DNA of 64,000 nt from Phoronis australis. Its lineage: Eukaryota > Phoronida > Phoronidae. The notes under the pieces are model-generated. The model made no database searches. It was not told the DNA's origin and saw only the letters and a program-made list of their open reading frames with translations. Of this stretch, positions 39,322 to 51,900 are shown piece by piece. Made by a program: the position numbers and the translations under genes. Location: positions 1 to 64,000 of the forward strand of contig NMRA01000087.1 of assembly GCA_002633005.1 (NCBI GenBank), written 5' to 3'. Position 1 is the first letter of the stretch; each line of letters opens with the position of its first letter.

Positions 39322-42300
39322 TCATCTTGATGCGTTCTTCAGTAAAGAAGTCCTGGCAGTTAATAACAATTTGAAGGCCTCATCTGCCCCTGGAGCCACA
39401 TTTTTGTCAGGATGTAAGAACACCGACAGTTTCCTGAATGCTTTATTAATATCATCCCTGAAAACAGAATATCATCAGTGATGACAAAAAATAACTTGAC
39501 TTCAATAAAAAAATATCTCAAAAAGTAAAAGGCGTAACATTAAAATAAAAAAATAATTGCTGGCGATCTGATACACGTTGTATCAGACGTGCGCAGGCCT
39601 CGCATGTGGGCCCATTGCACTGATCACCTGGAAATATTTTTATGCTTTAATGATATATGGTTAAAACTGAGCTGAGGAGCTAGAAACCTGGCTCAAGGGT
39701 TTAGCAGTGTGACCTGGTGGGACTTGAACCCACGACCTCGAGTAAAGAAAGCGGGCACTTATCAACCAGGCCACACTGCCTCCTCTAAAGACGTAACATG
39801 AAAACAGCAGGCAATCATTCAGTAAATTTACAACTATTTTAATTCTGTAATTTCATTGTAAAAATCATTGGCTATAATTATCAAACTGCTGTTGTTATGT
39901 TTGAGGTAGCTTTATAGCATTCCCTTTTTAGAGACAAAGTATAGACAAGGAACAAGATGATTGGTCGATATTCTACCACTAAGCTCATGTGACATGTTGG
40001 ATTGAACACTTCTATAAGTCAAACTTACTTGGATGCCCCAGGCAACAAGCCTAGCCTTTCGTGATTGTCTTTGGAGTTTTTCAGCCTCTGTATGGCATCA
40101 GCTTGTTCTTTTGTATAGCCTAGTTGAGTCGTGACTGGTCGACGCTTTCCACCATTTTCGACTGCACCCAGCACATTCTCAAATAATGTCTGAAAGAAAA
40201 TAGGTTGTGAAATTTCTTCGCACAACTACGCATTACCCAAGTCATGTACAGTGAGACAACACCACAACACAACTACACATTACCCAAGTCATGTACAGTG
40301 AGACAACAACACAACACAAATATCCGTCGTCAAAACTCTGTTATGCGAATCTAAAAAACCTCTTGGACAAAACCGGTCAATAAGCAGTGAAAATTTTGAC
40401 TCAGTTGTATTCAATATCTTATTTAATAGCTGGTATAAATGCGTCAAATTGGCTTGAGAAAACCTTGACTGCATAGCCTCCCGAGGCTTATAACACAATA
40501 CTACACAAACACAAGTGCCATATAAGAAAGGTGTATTTCACAGACTAGTTAATAATGAATTAGTAACTATGGTAACACTTCTCCAGTTTGGGACAATGAA
40601 AATCAATTATTTTCTTCAAGGTCAGAGCNAGTGAGACAACACCACAACACAAGTCACGTACAGTGAGACAACACCACAACACAAGTCACGTACAGTGAGA
40701 CAACACCACAACACAAGTCACGTACAGTGAGACAACACCACAACACAAGTCACGTACAGTGAGACAACACCACAACACAAATATCCGTCGTCAAAACTCT
40801 GTTATGCGAATCTAAAAAACCTCTTGGACAAAACCGGTTAATAAGCAGTGAAAATTTTGACTCAGTAGTATTCAATATCTTATTTAATAGCTGGTATAAA
40901 TGCGTCAAATTGGCTTGAGAAAACCTTGACTGCATAGCCTCCCGAGGCTTATAACACAATACTACACAAACACAAGTGCCATATAAGAAAGGTGTATTTC
41001 ACAGACTAGTTAATAATGAATTAGTAACTATGGTAACACTTCTCCAGTTTGGGACATTGAAAATCAATTATTTTCTTCAAGGTCAGAGCTTGTACCAAGT
41101 TTTAGAAATAGGCAACATTGGCTGTCCCAAATTCAAGAATAATTAAGACCAACAATTAAGGATAATTCACATCAATGTTACACACTATGACGACGCACGA
41201 GCATGTTGCACTGGCGACTATTTTCAACAATTTTGTGAAATGCCAAATCCATTTTCAGACTCTGTTGATACAAAATGCAGTGTCCGATATTTGAGAAACA
41301 TGATGAACACCAAAATCGACCTTGTCCCAATCTTCAAAATCAAGAAAATACAATTCCCGGCTTGAATTTCAGTGTCCCACATTCTAGAGACTGTCCCAAA
41401 CAGGAGAATTTTTACCGTACAATTATCCAGTTATTTAAATGTGCAGCTGTTGTTCCAACAAGATGTGCATAAAACATTGTGCAAAACACCAACCTGAAAC
41501 ATTTCATTAACTCCTTCGCCTGTCTGTGCTGAAGTCTCAAAGTAGTGAAACCCTCTAGCATCAGCCCATAGACGACCATCTGACTCATCTACCACGCGTG
41601 GTCTTTTGTCCACCTGACAACAAGTAAATAACTGTTTAGCAAAAACAATAACATGACACCAGTGTTCTTCATGATCTCTTTTGAGATCAGCACGGAAATG
41701 TTGAAAGTACAACATAGAAATGAGAACAAATTGAAAATGAGCTTGATGTGGACGAAGTCGCAATTTTGGTTAGTCTTTACTATTCCAGCACAGCTCGACC
41801 TTTTTCTCACTGACAGCAAGAAACTGAGGCATGATCATGGGTCAATTACTTTTGAAACAAGGATGAAAACAACATTTGTGAAGGTGAAAAGATAATGTGA
41901 AGGAAAAGAATTTGGTATGAACGTACACTTGGTATGAACGTACACTTGGTATGAACGTACACTTGGTATGAACGTACACTTGGTATGAACGTACACTTGG
42001 TATGAACGTACACTTGTTTTTTAGGTATTACGTGCTTGATCTCAGTAAGGCTGTTTTGCTTAGCCACCAGTCGGGGAGAAATCATTGTTTGAGTTGGCAA
42101 CAAATCTATTCATTGATCTGCAAATGTTTTAAGTTTGCAATTAGAATTTTTAAATGAGTATAATTACTGTTCATAAATGCACACGTAATATTCCAACATC
42201 GAACTTAAGAACTGCATGACAAACTAGCAACATTTTCAACTGGGTTATAGTCTCGTGACCAGCTGGACTAAATATGTTTTTCACATGCGGGTAGACATAG

Positions 42301-45261
42301 CACCAGAAATTTTAATCCAGCTGTGAATCTCCATCAGCTCTGTTCCCCAGCCAGTAATTGTCAAGCCTGGAGTGGGGATTCTTCATGATTTTTGTTTGCC
42401 AATATTCCCCTCAAACATGCGTTTAACTCACAGGGAGTTTACAACCTGGAGGAAACATCAGATTCTTCTAAACAAGATGTGATACAAAGATTTTCATCTT
42501 TGATTTTTTTGTAATTTATTGATACTAAGATTTAATATTTCTAAAACACCATTGTTTAACTTGCAGCACATACAACGTAATTTCCAGATGCATTTAAGGA
42601 CTTGCGAACATGGTGGGACTTGTTTAAAGCCGCATGCAGTGTCAGATTAAAAAACATTGTTTTGGAACATTCTAATCATTTTGGGGTGTAACCTCTTTAT
42701 TGTGATTATTGGTATGTAACTATTGTGACTAATTTTACTAACTTTAAATAACACAAGACAGAGCTTGTGGAGTACATCTATTGCGTGAAAGGGTGGAGTT
42801 GTCAGCTCAAATAATTTCAGTTTTTGAGAATTGGGCTTTTGATGTCTCAATTGAGCACTGCATTGGCTTCAATGATAACACAGTAGGTGGCAGTGCCGGT
42901 ATACCCGTATAGCAGCGTTAAATCCACAGTGCAAATAAGAACTGGGATCAACTAAGACATCAAAACATGTCAAGACAGAAGAGTTGGGCCACTTTTTGCA
43001 AACATCTCATTGAATTTTCTTTCTGAGAAAGAACTCAAAAATCCCAATTCATGTAAGAATGAATTCGCTGTATTGATGGATATTAAAAAGATTTACGTTG
43101 TTGGGAATATCAGATGTATTCCATACCTACTTGGCAATTTAACATGCATCCTTAAGTTGAAGTGTTTACCTTGTTTGCACAAACGACAAAGGTGACATTG
43201 TCCATCTCGGCCACATTGCCGATCTCATTCCTCATCTCTGCTAGCCAGGCATCTAATGCTTCGAAGCTTGCTTTGTTTGACACATCATATACTAGAATTG
43301 CACCCTGGGTGTCCTTGTAAAATTCGTTTCGAACCTAAATCAACAATACATCAATCTATTTATCTCAAACGTAATGAAATAAAGTTAACAAATACAGAGC
43401 ATTGACAATGGAACAATCCCTAGAATAGGTCAGCCATTGCAAGCTCATTCTTGGGTCTGTATTAAAAATTCAGGAGCTTACCTTCAGAGCCAGGATAACT
43501 TCTAAACGTGTTCATTTTTCAAAACAGACAATGCAAGCTATTCATTAGGCTCAAAGAGAGAGAGAGAGAGAGAGACAAAAAACATGAATGCGTAAAAAAT
43601 ATTTTCAACAAAAATATACAAAAATTGTACCCATCATACCTTTTGATGCAGGTAAGCACATACAACATGAATATGTGAAACAATTTACGACAAACAATAA
43701 CACATGCTTAATTTAATTGTAAACCTTTTTTCTAAATCTACATCAAAATGTACCTTTAGGTAATGAAAAACTGAAACATGACATTTTGTGACTGTGCAAC
43801 CTTGGGTTTATAATCAGTTTCTGGACCTTCTAAACTGATATTCAATAGCTCAAAACAGCTATCTGCAAAAACTTACATAAATTCGCAAATTTGCTAAACA
43901 TAATGCACAGAGCTGACCACTGTAAATGGTCAGAAACATTCAAACAGCAGTGCACAGATAAGCGGTCACTACTTCTAAATGGCTTATAATCAATGGAGCA
44001 TCAGAGACTGGGATGTTGCACAATAACGATTTACACGGTAAGTTGCAAGGCTGTAACACAATACTATATAAGCAATTAATTAGTGACTAATGTAGAGCGT
44101 GTAAACAGATCAATACTTACCTCATAGAAGATTGGGTGACCAGCCATGTCAAATATGTTCACCTTCATGTCTCTTTCCTGGACTGTAACCCTGTAATATT
44201 TATCAAGAAGGCATTTCCTAAGTTCCTACAACCTAAACACGTTCAAAGCTGCTGCGAAATAGTTTGATCAACTTGGACACACCGGTGTCAAAACTTTTCT
44301 TGTTGCTACAAAAATTGATTTCTCTATCACCAAAAGTCAGGAATTGAGAGCTAGCCTGCCAGTGATATGAGGCAGCCTAGTTTTGAAAGGGTTGGCCAAC
44401 CTCTGCAAAATAACTAGCTCTTTGACACTGTTCTTAACTGCCGATGACCCAAATGATGTGGAATGGTTTGGAGCATGTCTTAAGAAGTTGAGCAGTCCAT
44501 AACCATGCATGCTCAAGAGAGTAAAATTTGAAAATGGGGTTTATATCTCTGTAATTAAATAATCACCCGTGCATGCCCTGCGCCACATTAGAAAAAAATT
44601 CTTGGTTGAAATCACGTATTTATAACAAATATATGAGCATAACAATTGTTATGACATAAAATTGTTGGATATCAACAATACTTACTTTGTTACACCGTAA
44701 TCTATTCCAATCGTCGCCAGGTACTTATTAACAAACCTCTTCTCACAATATCTTTTGATAATACAACTCTGAAACAAAAATGATTCATCAGTCATTTCTC
44801 AGTTCTACAAGACCAGGACAAGGGTACATTATGAAACAATATGAAGCTATGAGACACGCAGCTATGCACCCGCGCTGTGGGATGAGTATCTCGATTTTAC
44901 TGATCAACTAGTGGAGATACAGCCATGTCATTATCAGTTTGACAGCGATAGCACGGAGAGAAAGTTGGCAAACCAATGTTTAAAAGCTGGACTACGTAAA
45001 CATTGATTTGCCAGTCAAATTGATAACGACACGGCTGTATCTCTGCAGGCCAATCAGTCAATCGGGATACTCATTCCACTGCGCGGGTGCGTAACGTCGC
45101 GGGAAACTAGTCAATGACTTCTGGAATTGAAACCAAACGGGAGGTTTCGTAATGTCGTACCAGAAAACAATTCGAAGGCAGTTTACCTTTCCACTCTCAG
45201 CATTCCCCATGCTGATGATTTTTATTCTCACTGCTTTCTTCATCTTAGTCTTTGAATCCAT
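39322..45261 (-). CDS. DNAJC27: DNAJC27 (RBJ), Rab-like GTPase with C-terminal J domain
   Basis: Seven minus-strand exons: 45187-45261, 44686-44768, 44121-44190, 43170-43334, 41494-41613, 40029-40189, 39322-39457. All splice sites are canonical and phases agree, giving 269 residues (human 273). The GTPase part has the P-loop GNAESGKS at 19-26, DMAGH at 67-71 (His in place of the usual Ras Gln, a known trait of the RJL family), NKVD at 130-133 and ETSAQTGEG from 157. A J-domain segment follows (KDDINKAFRKL, HPDK at 240-243), with the HPD motif that stimulates Hsp70. Compared with human, a few residues are missing after NKVD. Mammalian RBJ is linked to MEK/ERK signalling; in protists RJL proteins track flagella. 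The start codon faces TUBE1. Intron 5 (between exons 5 and 6) holds a 461-bp repeat and two minisatellites lie in introns 4 and 5. Confidence 0.95.
39704..39779 (-). repeat. tRNA-like element (pseudo-tRNA or SINE head)
   Basis: On the minus strand a 76-base unit has a B box GGTTCAAGTCC inside a good T-arm (GTGGG...CCCAC) and an A-box-like TGGCCTGGTTG. Its ends pair over 14 bp (GCAGTGTGGCCTGG with CCAGGTCACACTGC, one G-T pair). The T-arm is 13 bases from the 3' end instead of seven, and no D-arm or anticodon arm forms well. It is therefore not a normal tRNA. It lies between DNAJC27 exons 6 and 7. Confidence 0.6.
40296..41089. repeat. 461-bp-offset tandem duplication in DNAJC27 intron 5
   Basis: The block at about 40296-40628 is repeated at about 40757-41089 with a handful of differences. 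Between them, 40630-40778 holds four full and one partial copies of a 32-bp unit (AGTGAGACAACACCACAACA is its first part), with one N at 40629. The N suggests the array length is uncertain. Frames in the block are not supported as genes. Confidence 0.88.
41912..42013. repeat. Six perfect copies of a 17-bp unit
   Basis: TTGGTATGAACGTACAC is repeated six times without a single mismatch in DNAJC27 intron 4. Perfect identity implies recent expansion or homogenisation. Each unit contains GAACGTAC. Confidence 0.95.
43554..43576. repeat. GA microsatellite
   Basis: A run of about eleven GA dinucleotides in DNAJC27 intron 3. Confidence 0.9.
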
Positions 45262-45737
45262 TCCACGACAAATATCAACGTTGGCAAGTCTTGTAAAAGT
45301 TCAAAGTCTTTTAGCCATGAAGACTTATGTGAAACCAATGTTGCCCCAGTCTACTTCCAAAGTCATGTCCAATCTCTGACTATCATTGGCTAGCAAGATC
45401 AAGTCAACAGAGCAGACATGCACTAAATCTGTTACCACAAGTTCATCAGTGAGCAAGAAATAGACATAGTAGGCAATGGTCACTGACAATGAATTGGACT
45501 TGAATGATCTGTAAACAACTCTCTCATCGAGACGCAGTCACCGTGTTATCGAATAGATTATAGTTCCACTTAAAGTAACTGGAGTAAATACCGAACGAAA
45601 TCAGAAAATGAAACCATTTGCGGCTGAAATACAGGACGTGAGCACAATCAATAGCCCACAATCGTCTTGATTAGTTTACGTTAGTTGACAAAAGTTGGAA
45701 TGTGCCCTGGACCAAATACTTACGAGAATTCTCATTG

Positions 45738-45751
45738 GTTGCTAAAGTAAA
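45738..45751. promoter_or_regulatory. Imperfect RFX X-box beside a CCAAT box
   Basis: On the minus strand it reads TTTACT-TT-AGCAAC, which fits the X-box GYTRYY-N1-3-RRHRAC except for the first base. RFX factors drive ciliary genes through such sites. With one mismatch the chance of coincidence is real. Confidence 0.3.
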
Positions 45752-45779
45752 TTACCCAGAGTTCAATTGCAAAACCATC

Positions 45780-45878
45780 ATGGCGGCCACCGCCAAAGTC
45801 AAAAGACTAGACGAGTTCATAAAAGCCTGTCTAAGTGTCAGTGAAGACACTGACGAATTTGACTGCATCTTATTTTAA
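45780..45878 (+). CDS. Upstream ORF before TUBE1, 32 codons
   Basis: ATG in a strong context (ATCATGG) opens a 32-codon frame beginning MAATAKVKRLDEF and ending CILF, stopping 28 bases before the TUBE1 ATG. It resembles no family I know. If transcription starts upstream of it, it could lower TUBE1 translation. It could also be the first exon of an alternative transcript. Neither can be decided from the sequence. Confidence 0.3.
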   Translation: MAATAKVKRLDEFIKACLSVSEDTDEFDCILF

Positions 45879-45906
45879 TTTTCGTATCAGCTCATAGTGA
45901 AACGTT

Positions 45907-48900
45907 ATGACGCAATCGATTGTTGTTCAAGGTATTGTTGTGAGTGTTTGACAAAGTACTTCTTGACTTGAGTTAAAGTGAACAAATCGACAACAGAACA
46001 GTGTCAGTGACTAAGTCCAAATGGCGTTTGGAATGACAACAGTGTTCTTTATCGACTATCACTGTCAATATTCCAGTTGTGGATCACATTAGCCGCGGTT
46101 CAATTCTCAGAACTAGCACTTTGGTGACCTTTGCACCCATCTCAAGGTTTGGTGGGTGTCGCCTTTGCTGGTCGCCAATGACAATGTTGATAAACAGATA
46201 AACTTATACCTAAACTATATTTTTTCTTAGCCCAGCTGGGAATCGAACCCCTGAACCAAAGTGTAGCATCCACACAAATTGTCCAAAAAGCAGTTACCTG
46301 TTTGTGAGCGATATAGAGGTGCGATAGTGCAATGTGAAACAACTGGAAATGATGTTGTTCATGAACTTGGATTTACTCTTAAATTTTTTAAGATCACGTG
46401 CATGAACCTGAAATTGAATATTTGTTACAGCTTACTCCTGTTTAGTCTGTTTTCCAGATGTTACACATCATGTACCTAATTATCGGACGGACCCTAAATA
46501 TTGGACATTTCATGAAATCTTACTTGAAGCATAATCTGAGAATTAAATGATACCAATTTTGTTCCGCTGTAATGCATTTCATGTCCGGCACCGTCTCGTT
46601 TTTTTACAGCATTGCTTCGTTTTGATTTCACCGAGAGAGGGTGCAATTCAGACCTACAGTTCGTCCTAAAATGGACGATCGCATAAATCGGTTATAAAAG
46701 TTGAAAACAAAATCTTTTTCCACAATGAATCCATCTCATTGAACTGACAATATGTCACTGTTCCATTTTTTCATTTGTTTTTAAACTCAAGTCAAACCCC
46801 GACCGTGCACTTGCGGGTGTCATATCAAGAAGGCAAAGAGATACTAAAAACTGTAGTCGGTTTTCACGTGCTTTAGACGTCTGCACTGATTCATCGAAAC
46901 AACTTGGCGTTGTCATCAGATTTCATTTTAAGATAATTTTGTTGCGAATGGACCTGTGTTCTAGCAACATATATGTCAAAACACTCGAAATGAAATTTGG
47001 CTACAAGGTGCCCGCGGCCATTACGTGGTTAGTCAGTTTTCCGCAGTGTGGCTTATGGGGTATGGTGTCCGATATTTAGGTTCTCCGAAGGTTTGCTAGT
47101 TGTGTTTTTTAAAGATCAGTCGGAACGTAAATGTGGCTTTTGGGAACAAGATATAGTAACAGAACAATGCCGTAAAGGTAAGTCTTGATTTCAGCAAAGA
47201 ATTTACAACAATGTATAGTATTTTCAATTAAATATAATGCAAAATGTGCCAAAACGTCCGATAATTAGGTCACTTGTCTGTATTAGTTTTCACAGGCCTG
47301 TTATCAGTCTGTTTCTTTTTATAATTGCACGAACATCCCTTTAATGAATTATTGAAATTTGTTCAATGTTTTTGTTTGTTCCATAGTTGGCCAGTGTGGC
47401 AACCAAATTGGGTGCCGGTTCTGGGACCTGGCTCTTAGAGAACATGCAGCACAGAACAAGGTAAGTGGTCGCTGAAATAATTATCATTGTTTAACGTCTG
47501 ACAGTTGATTCAGTAAAGGGAGATAACGACAAAATCTCATCATTGTTTCTTTTGTGTGAACCGAATAGATTAATGCAATATTTAAAAATATAATCACATG
47601 GAATGTTTCTGACACTATTTTGATTGACAATCTTAAAGTTGGATTGTGCCCTGTTTAGCTGGCTAAGAAATGAAAAACATAAAAACTGTCAATAACTCAG
47701 GGAAACACTTTCAGAGAGTTTGTTTTGCTTGTTGAACACAAAATTTGCGAATTCGAATATGGCGCACATTGGCATTGCCTATGACTTGAGTTGCGAGCTC
47801 ATTCGGCAGCAACTTAAGATCTGAAGAGCATGATGTTGTTATGAAACCCTAAAGCACTTCAGTTAAGAATTCAACACTGTAGGTTAAACAGAGTTAAATT
47901 CTCTTTTATTAAGTACTGCTGAAAATGTTTGAACTATGCTTGTTAGCACTTCTTCAACCTAATCATTTTGGTCTACATCTGCTTGCTACCTTATCTTTAC
48001 TGATCTTTCTACCCCCTGTTAATCATAAAGACTTACCTTTGTTTACCGCCAGTGGCGGATCTAGGATACCATAAAGGGGGGCCCCAACATGTTGCCTCAG
48101 GGGTACTGGGCAAAGCGCGATTGCATGTGCGCGGGCAGCCCAAAAGTTGCGGGGTAGGGTATGTGGACCTTCTGTCTGTCGATAAATGTGTTGGTGGACT
48201 AAAAAATAGAAAGGCGAACATGATTCCGCCCNAGTTACTGAAACCCAATATTTCCTCACGCTTCACGCTGTTGCTATTTCATTTTGCTTGCGGCAGCCAA
48301 GGGGGGGGGTCGGGCTCCCCTAGATCCGCCTATGACCGCCCCCTGTTGAACATAAGAAGGCATCTTTATTTAGCTGTATTGTGTGCCTTCTCCATGTTAT
48401 TGTTGGAATCAGTTCTCCATCATCATTTACTAGCTACTTATCTTGAATGTTTAATACTTTGAACTACGAGAGCTTCTTGAGCTTTCTCGACAGAATTTAC
48501 TGAATTTGAAATGGCTTGTGTTATGTTTTTATACTGTTTTTAGAATGGATTTTATGATGAATCATTGAGCAGCTTCTTCAGGAACGTGGACTCCAGATAT
48601 GAGGACCCTCTAGATATCCCCGTCGGGAACTCAAAGGGAAAAATCAAGTCTCTCAAAGCCAGGGTAGGTTTCGAATTCGCAAAAAACTCACCGGAACAGT
48701 GTTAAAGATCAGGATTTCAAAAAATGTTTATTACATGTTTCTGGTGAACTTTCAATACTGTGAGTAAAATATCTGATTATAAATTAATTACTTAGCACTC
48801 TGTGAATCAGGATAACCTTTTTATTGTAACTTTCCAATTTGTGGAATATCCGTCATCCTGGCCACCTGTTGACATTCTGCTTCGGATGACCACCATCCAA

Positions 48901-51900
48901 CAGTCCATTGTATTGTCACGTGTCATTCTATCTGTAAAAAGATCAATGGATTGCTTTTGCGCATTTACTTTCTAAGTTGTGGCTTTGTAGTTATCTCTCA
49001 GGTGAAAAGTTTGTTATAATTATGGTCTGAGATTATCTCATTTGTGCTTATTGTAAGCTTAAACTGAATTGTGTAATTATTCTGACTTCTAAGTTCAACT
49101 AGTTTCGTTACAAAGCTTTGAAAACTTGTAACAATACTCCCAATTCCGAGGGAATTATCTTAATATTATCAGGGCTTGGAATTTTCCGCGGAAACGCGGA
49201 TTTCCGCTTTTTTCAAATGTGCTTTCCGGTTTTTTTATAATATTTCCGAATAAAAAAATCGGATTTGATATAAAATTTCCGCAGGAAATTCCTTTCTTAC
49301 CGCGGCGTTGCAGACGACGTTCACCTCGAAAAGCGGAAGTTGTTCTTTATGTTTCGGAGGAACGTAAATTGTCAACATTGCCGGGGCATCTGGGACAGCG
49401 TGGTGGGAGATTTTCAATGGCTTCTCGTGTTATTGTTAAGCGCGGCGGCAAATACTACCGCTCTGCAGCCAAAAATGTGTGGGTTGGGAGTGGATGGGCG
49501 AGCTGAAAGGACGCAGATGCATGCTACTGATGGTGGTAACGTTTTTTTTTTTTTTTTTAGTCCTCCAGATTTTTGTCGGGGAAAGGTTCACACTGACCAT
49601 TTCAAGGCTGGTTAATCGGGCAAGATTTGGGCCGTAAAAGTTTCAAAGTTTCCGCGTTTTTTGTCATTGGTCATTCCAAGCCCTGTATTATGAATAGTCT
49701 AAGTTTTAAACATTTTGAAAATAATGTGCATTCACAAAAAATTAGTTCACAAAAGTTATAATAAGTAAAGCTGCAATAAATATGCCTTCGGCTATCAAAC
49801 ATAACTTTTGATTTAAACCACTTGATGTTAGAAATGGACTTGGTCTCATTTTGTTGTTTACTGAGATAAGAAGTTGGTTCTAGGGATGGAAAGATTTGAG
49901 TGTTCAGTATTGCTTGAGACCGTACTCCGTGCATTAATTGATCCATGGCATGTTGACGAGTAGTCTTATTAAACCCTGGACCGAAAATCATGCCCAATTT
50001 GAGTTTCAAAGTAAGGAACACATCAAGATCAGTTATGTAACGGTAGGTGGTCTAAATGAAAAATTATTTGTTTGACCGAAGTCGGAGTTACAGCATCTTT
50101 AAATGAACTTGGTGTGCGTGTTACTTTTACATAATAACAAATGTTATTGAAATTCATCCAGATTCCTCTTGTTTTCTCGGCAGGCTGTTTTAATTGACAT
50201 GGAGGAGGGTGTAGTTGGTGAACTATTGAAAGGTCCCCTTAAGGAAGTGTTTGACCACAGACAGTTCATCACTGATGTTTCGGGTGCTGGAAACAACTGG
50301 TGGGTAATGTTCTCTTTAAACTTGTTATTGTCTGTACGTTTATTTTGGGCTCTATACAAAATGCCTTAGGCGCGTGGTTGGCTGTTGAGCAATCCTCAAG
50401 TCCAATCTGACGCCCTGTATATTTTAAATGAGTGATATTTGTTGCGAATATTATTTTCACTGTTCTGGTGCCTTTAGACATTGCCTTTGACAGTAATGAT
50501 GGTAGATATTTTTATTTCAGTTTACACGTTGTCTGTTACCAGGTTTATCATCTCTTCAAATTTTTATTCCTATCTCACCTGTGTCTGCCTGGTAACAGCT
50601 GGCTGTGGAATTCACCTTTCTTTGATCAGACATAGCTTAACTATTGTGAGTTGCCCTGATTTTCCTTTATAATAGCCTTTTGAAATGCACAATATTTTTT
50701 GTAAATGATCCTATGAATATTCATGTGCTCCATTCAAACATGAGACTAGGTACAAAAGGAGTCCTTTTGGAGCAGGTAACTGTGTACCTGTTCTGATTTT
50801 GTTACACGCCGTTTTGTCCATATCTTAAGGACTTGTTTCACCACCAGGTGCGCCCTCTGTGGTCGAGTTAAAAACAGCAACATGGGAATCCCTTATTGGG
50901 GAAACCCCTCTATTACGTCAGAGTACACAGCGGGAAGATCGAGGCCAGGATCTTTGTTTAGATTTGGTTTGCTGTCTTGGATCTCTACGGCTTCCTGAAT
51001 GCATCTTTACCACTTGTCAGGATGGGGACAAATTATAGAGAAATTGTCTTCAGAAAGCTGATCGTTCTGGTGAGGGATCACTGCAATCGCAATTTGCGAC
51101 TTATCGCAGTCATCCAAGAACATGTGAGAGACCAGAATCATCAGCTTTCTGAAAACAATTTTTCTATAATTTGTCCCTACCCTGACAAGTTGAAAAGACG
51201 CATTCGGGAAACCGTAGACTAAAGATCCAAGTCAGCAGACCAAGTCTGAACAGAGATCCTGGCTTTCATCTTCCCGCTGTGTACTCTGACGTGCTAGAGA
51301 GGTTTCCCCAATAAGGCAGTCCCATGTTGCTGTTTTTAACTCAACCACAGACGGCGCATGTGGTGGACGAAACGGCGCACATTGACATCAGAATAGGAAC
51401 ATTGTATCTGCTCCAAAAGAATCCTTTTCACCTAGTCTCATTTTTTATAAACTTGTTGAAACTTTCAGAGCAAACGAAAATGTATAGTGTAATTTTCTAA
51501 TGTTGGATTTCCTTCACAGTTTTTATCACAGCTTCAATAAATTTAGATAATTTTTATGAGACTTGATCAGTTTTTTGAACACCTGGCTTTTATTTCTTTC
51601 TCCTTAACAGGGCTGTTGGTCACAAGATGTACGGTAGCAAGTATCGTGAAGAGATATCAGAGATTATACGTCGAGCGGCAGAGCTTTGTGATTGTCTCCA
51701 ATGTTTTTTCATCATTCACTCCATGGGTGGAGGTAGGAACTTTCATTGACATTAGTGTTGCAGTATAGCGGCAGTGTGTAGGAAAACACAAGTATGGAGT
51801 ATCATAACTAGTGAGAATGTGGCATGTGATGTGGCTGGTACTGAGGTTGGTCTGAGTGGGTCAATGGTCGTTTCATCTGCGCAGGGAACATGTTGAGACC

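Larger units (their letters stand above)
45262..45906. promoter_or_regulatory. Bidirectional promoter between DNAJC27 and TUBE1
   Basis: The start codons at 45261 (minus) and 45907 (plus) are 645 bp apart and face outward. Inverted CCAAT boxes (ATTGG) occur near 45384 and at 45734-45738, the latter touching an imperfect RFX X-box. ATGGCGGC at 45780 resembles a YY1 site. An upstream frame (45780-45878) precedes TUBE1. No TATA box is obvious. A shared promoter is inferred from spacing. Confidence 0.55.

Noticed and set aside
39704-39779. Functional tRNA gene
   Set aside because: The arm spacing is wrong and no anticodon arm forms.
40289-40959. Two nearly identical 69-codon minus-strand frames
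   Set aside because: They lie in the duplicated intron block of DNAJC27 and show no motif.
41912-42013. Short regular repeats that might suggest a CRISPR array
   Set aside because: The units are contiguous without spacers and lie in an animal intron; it is a minisatellite.
46021-47169. Possible alternative TUBE1 first exon joining at a donor near 47176
   Set aside because: The frame in the right phase has no start codon, whereas 45907-45931 gives the conserved N-terminus in phase.
49219-49615. Frames of 91-95 codons
   Set aside because: They fall within the CAGGGCTTGGAAT element and resemble no transposase.
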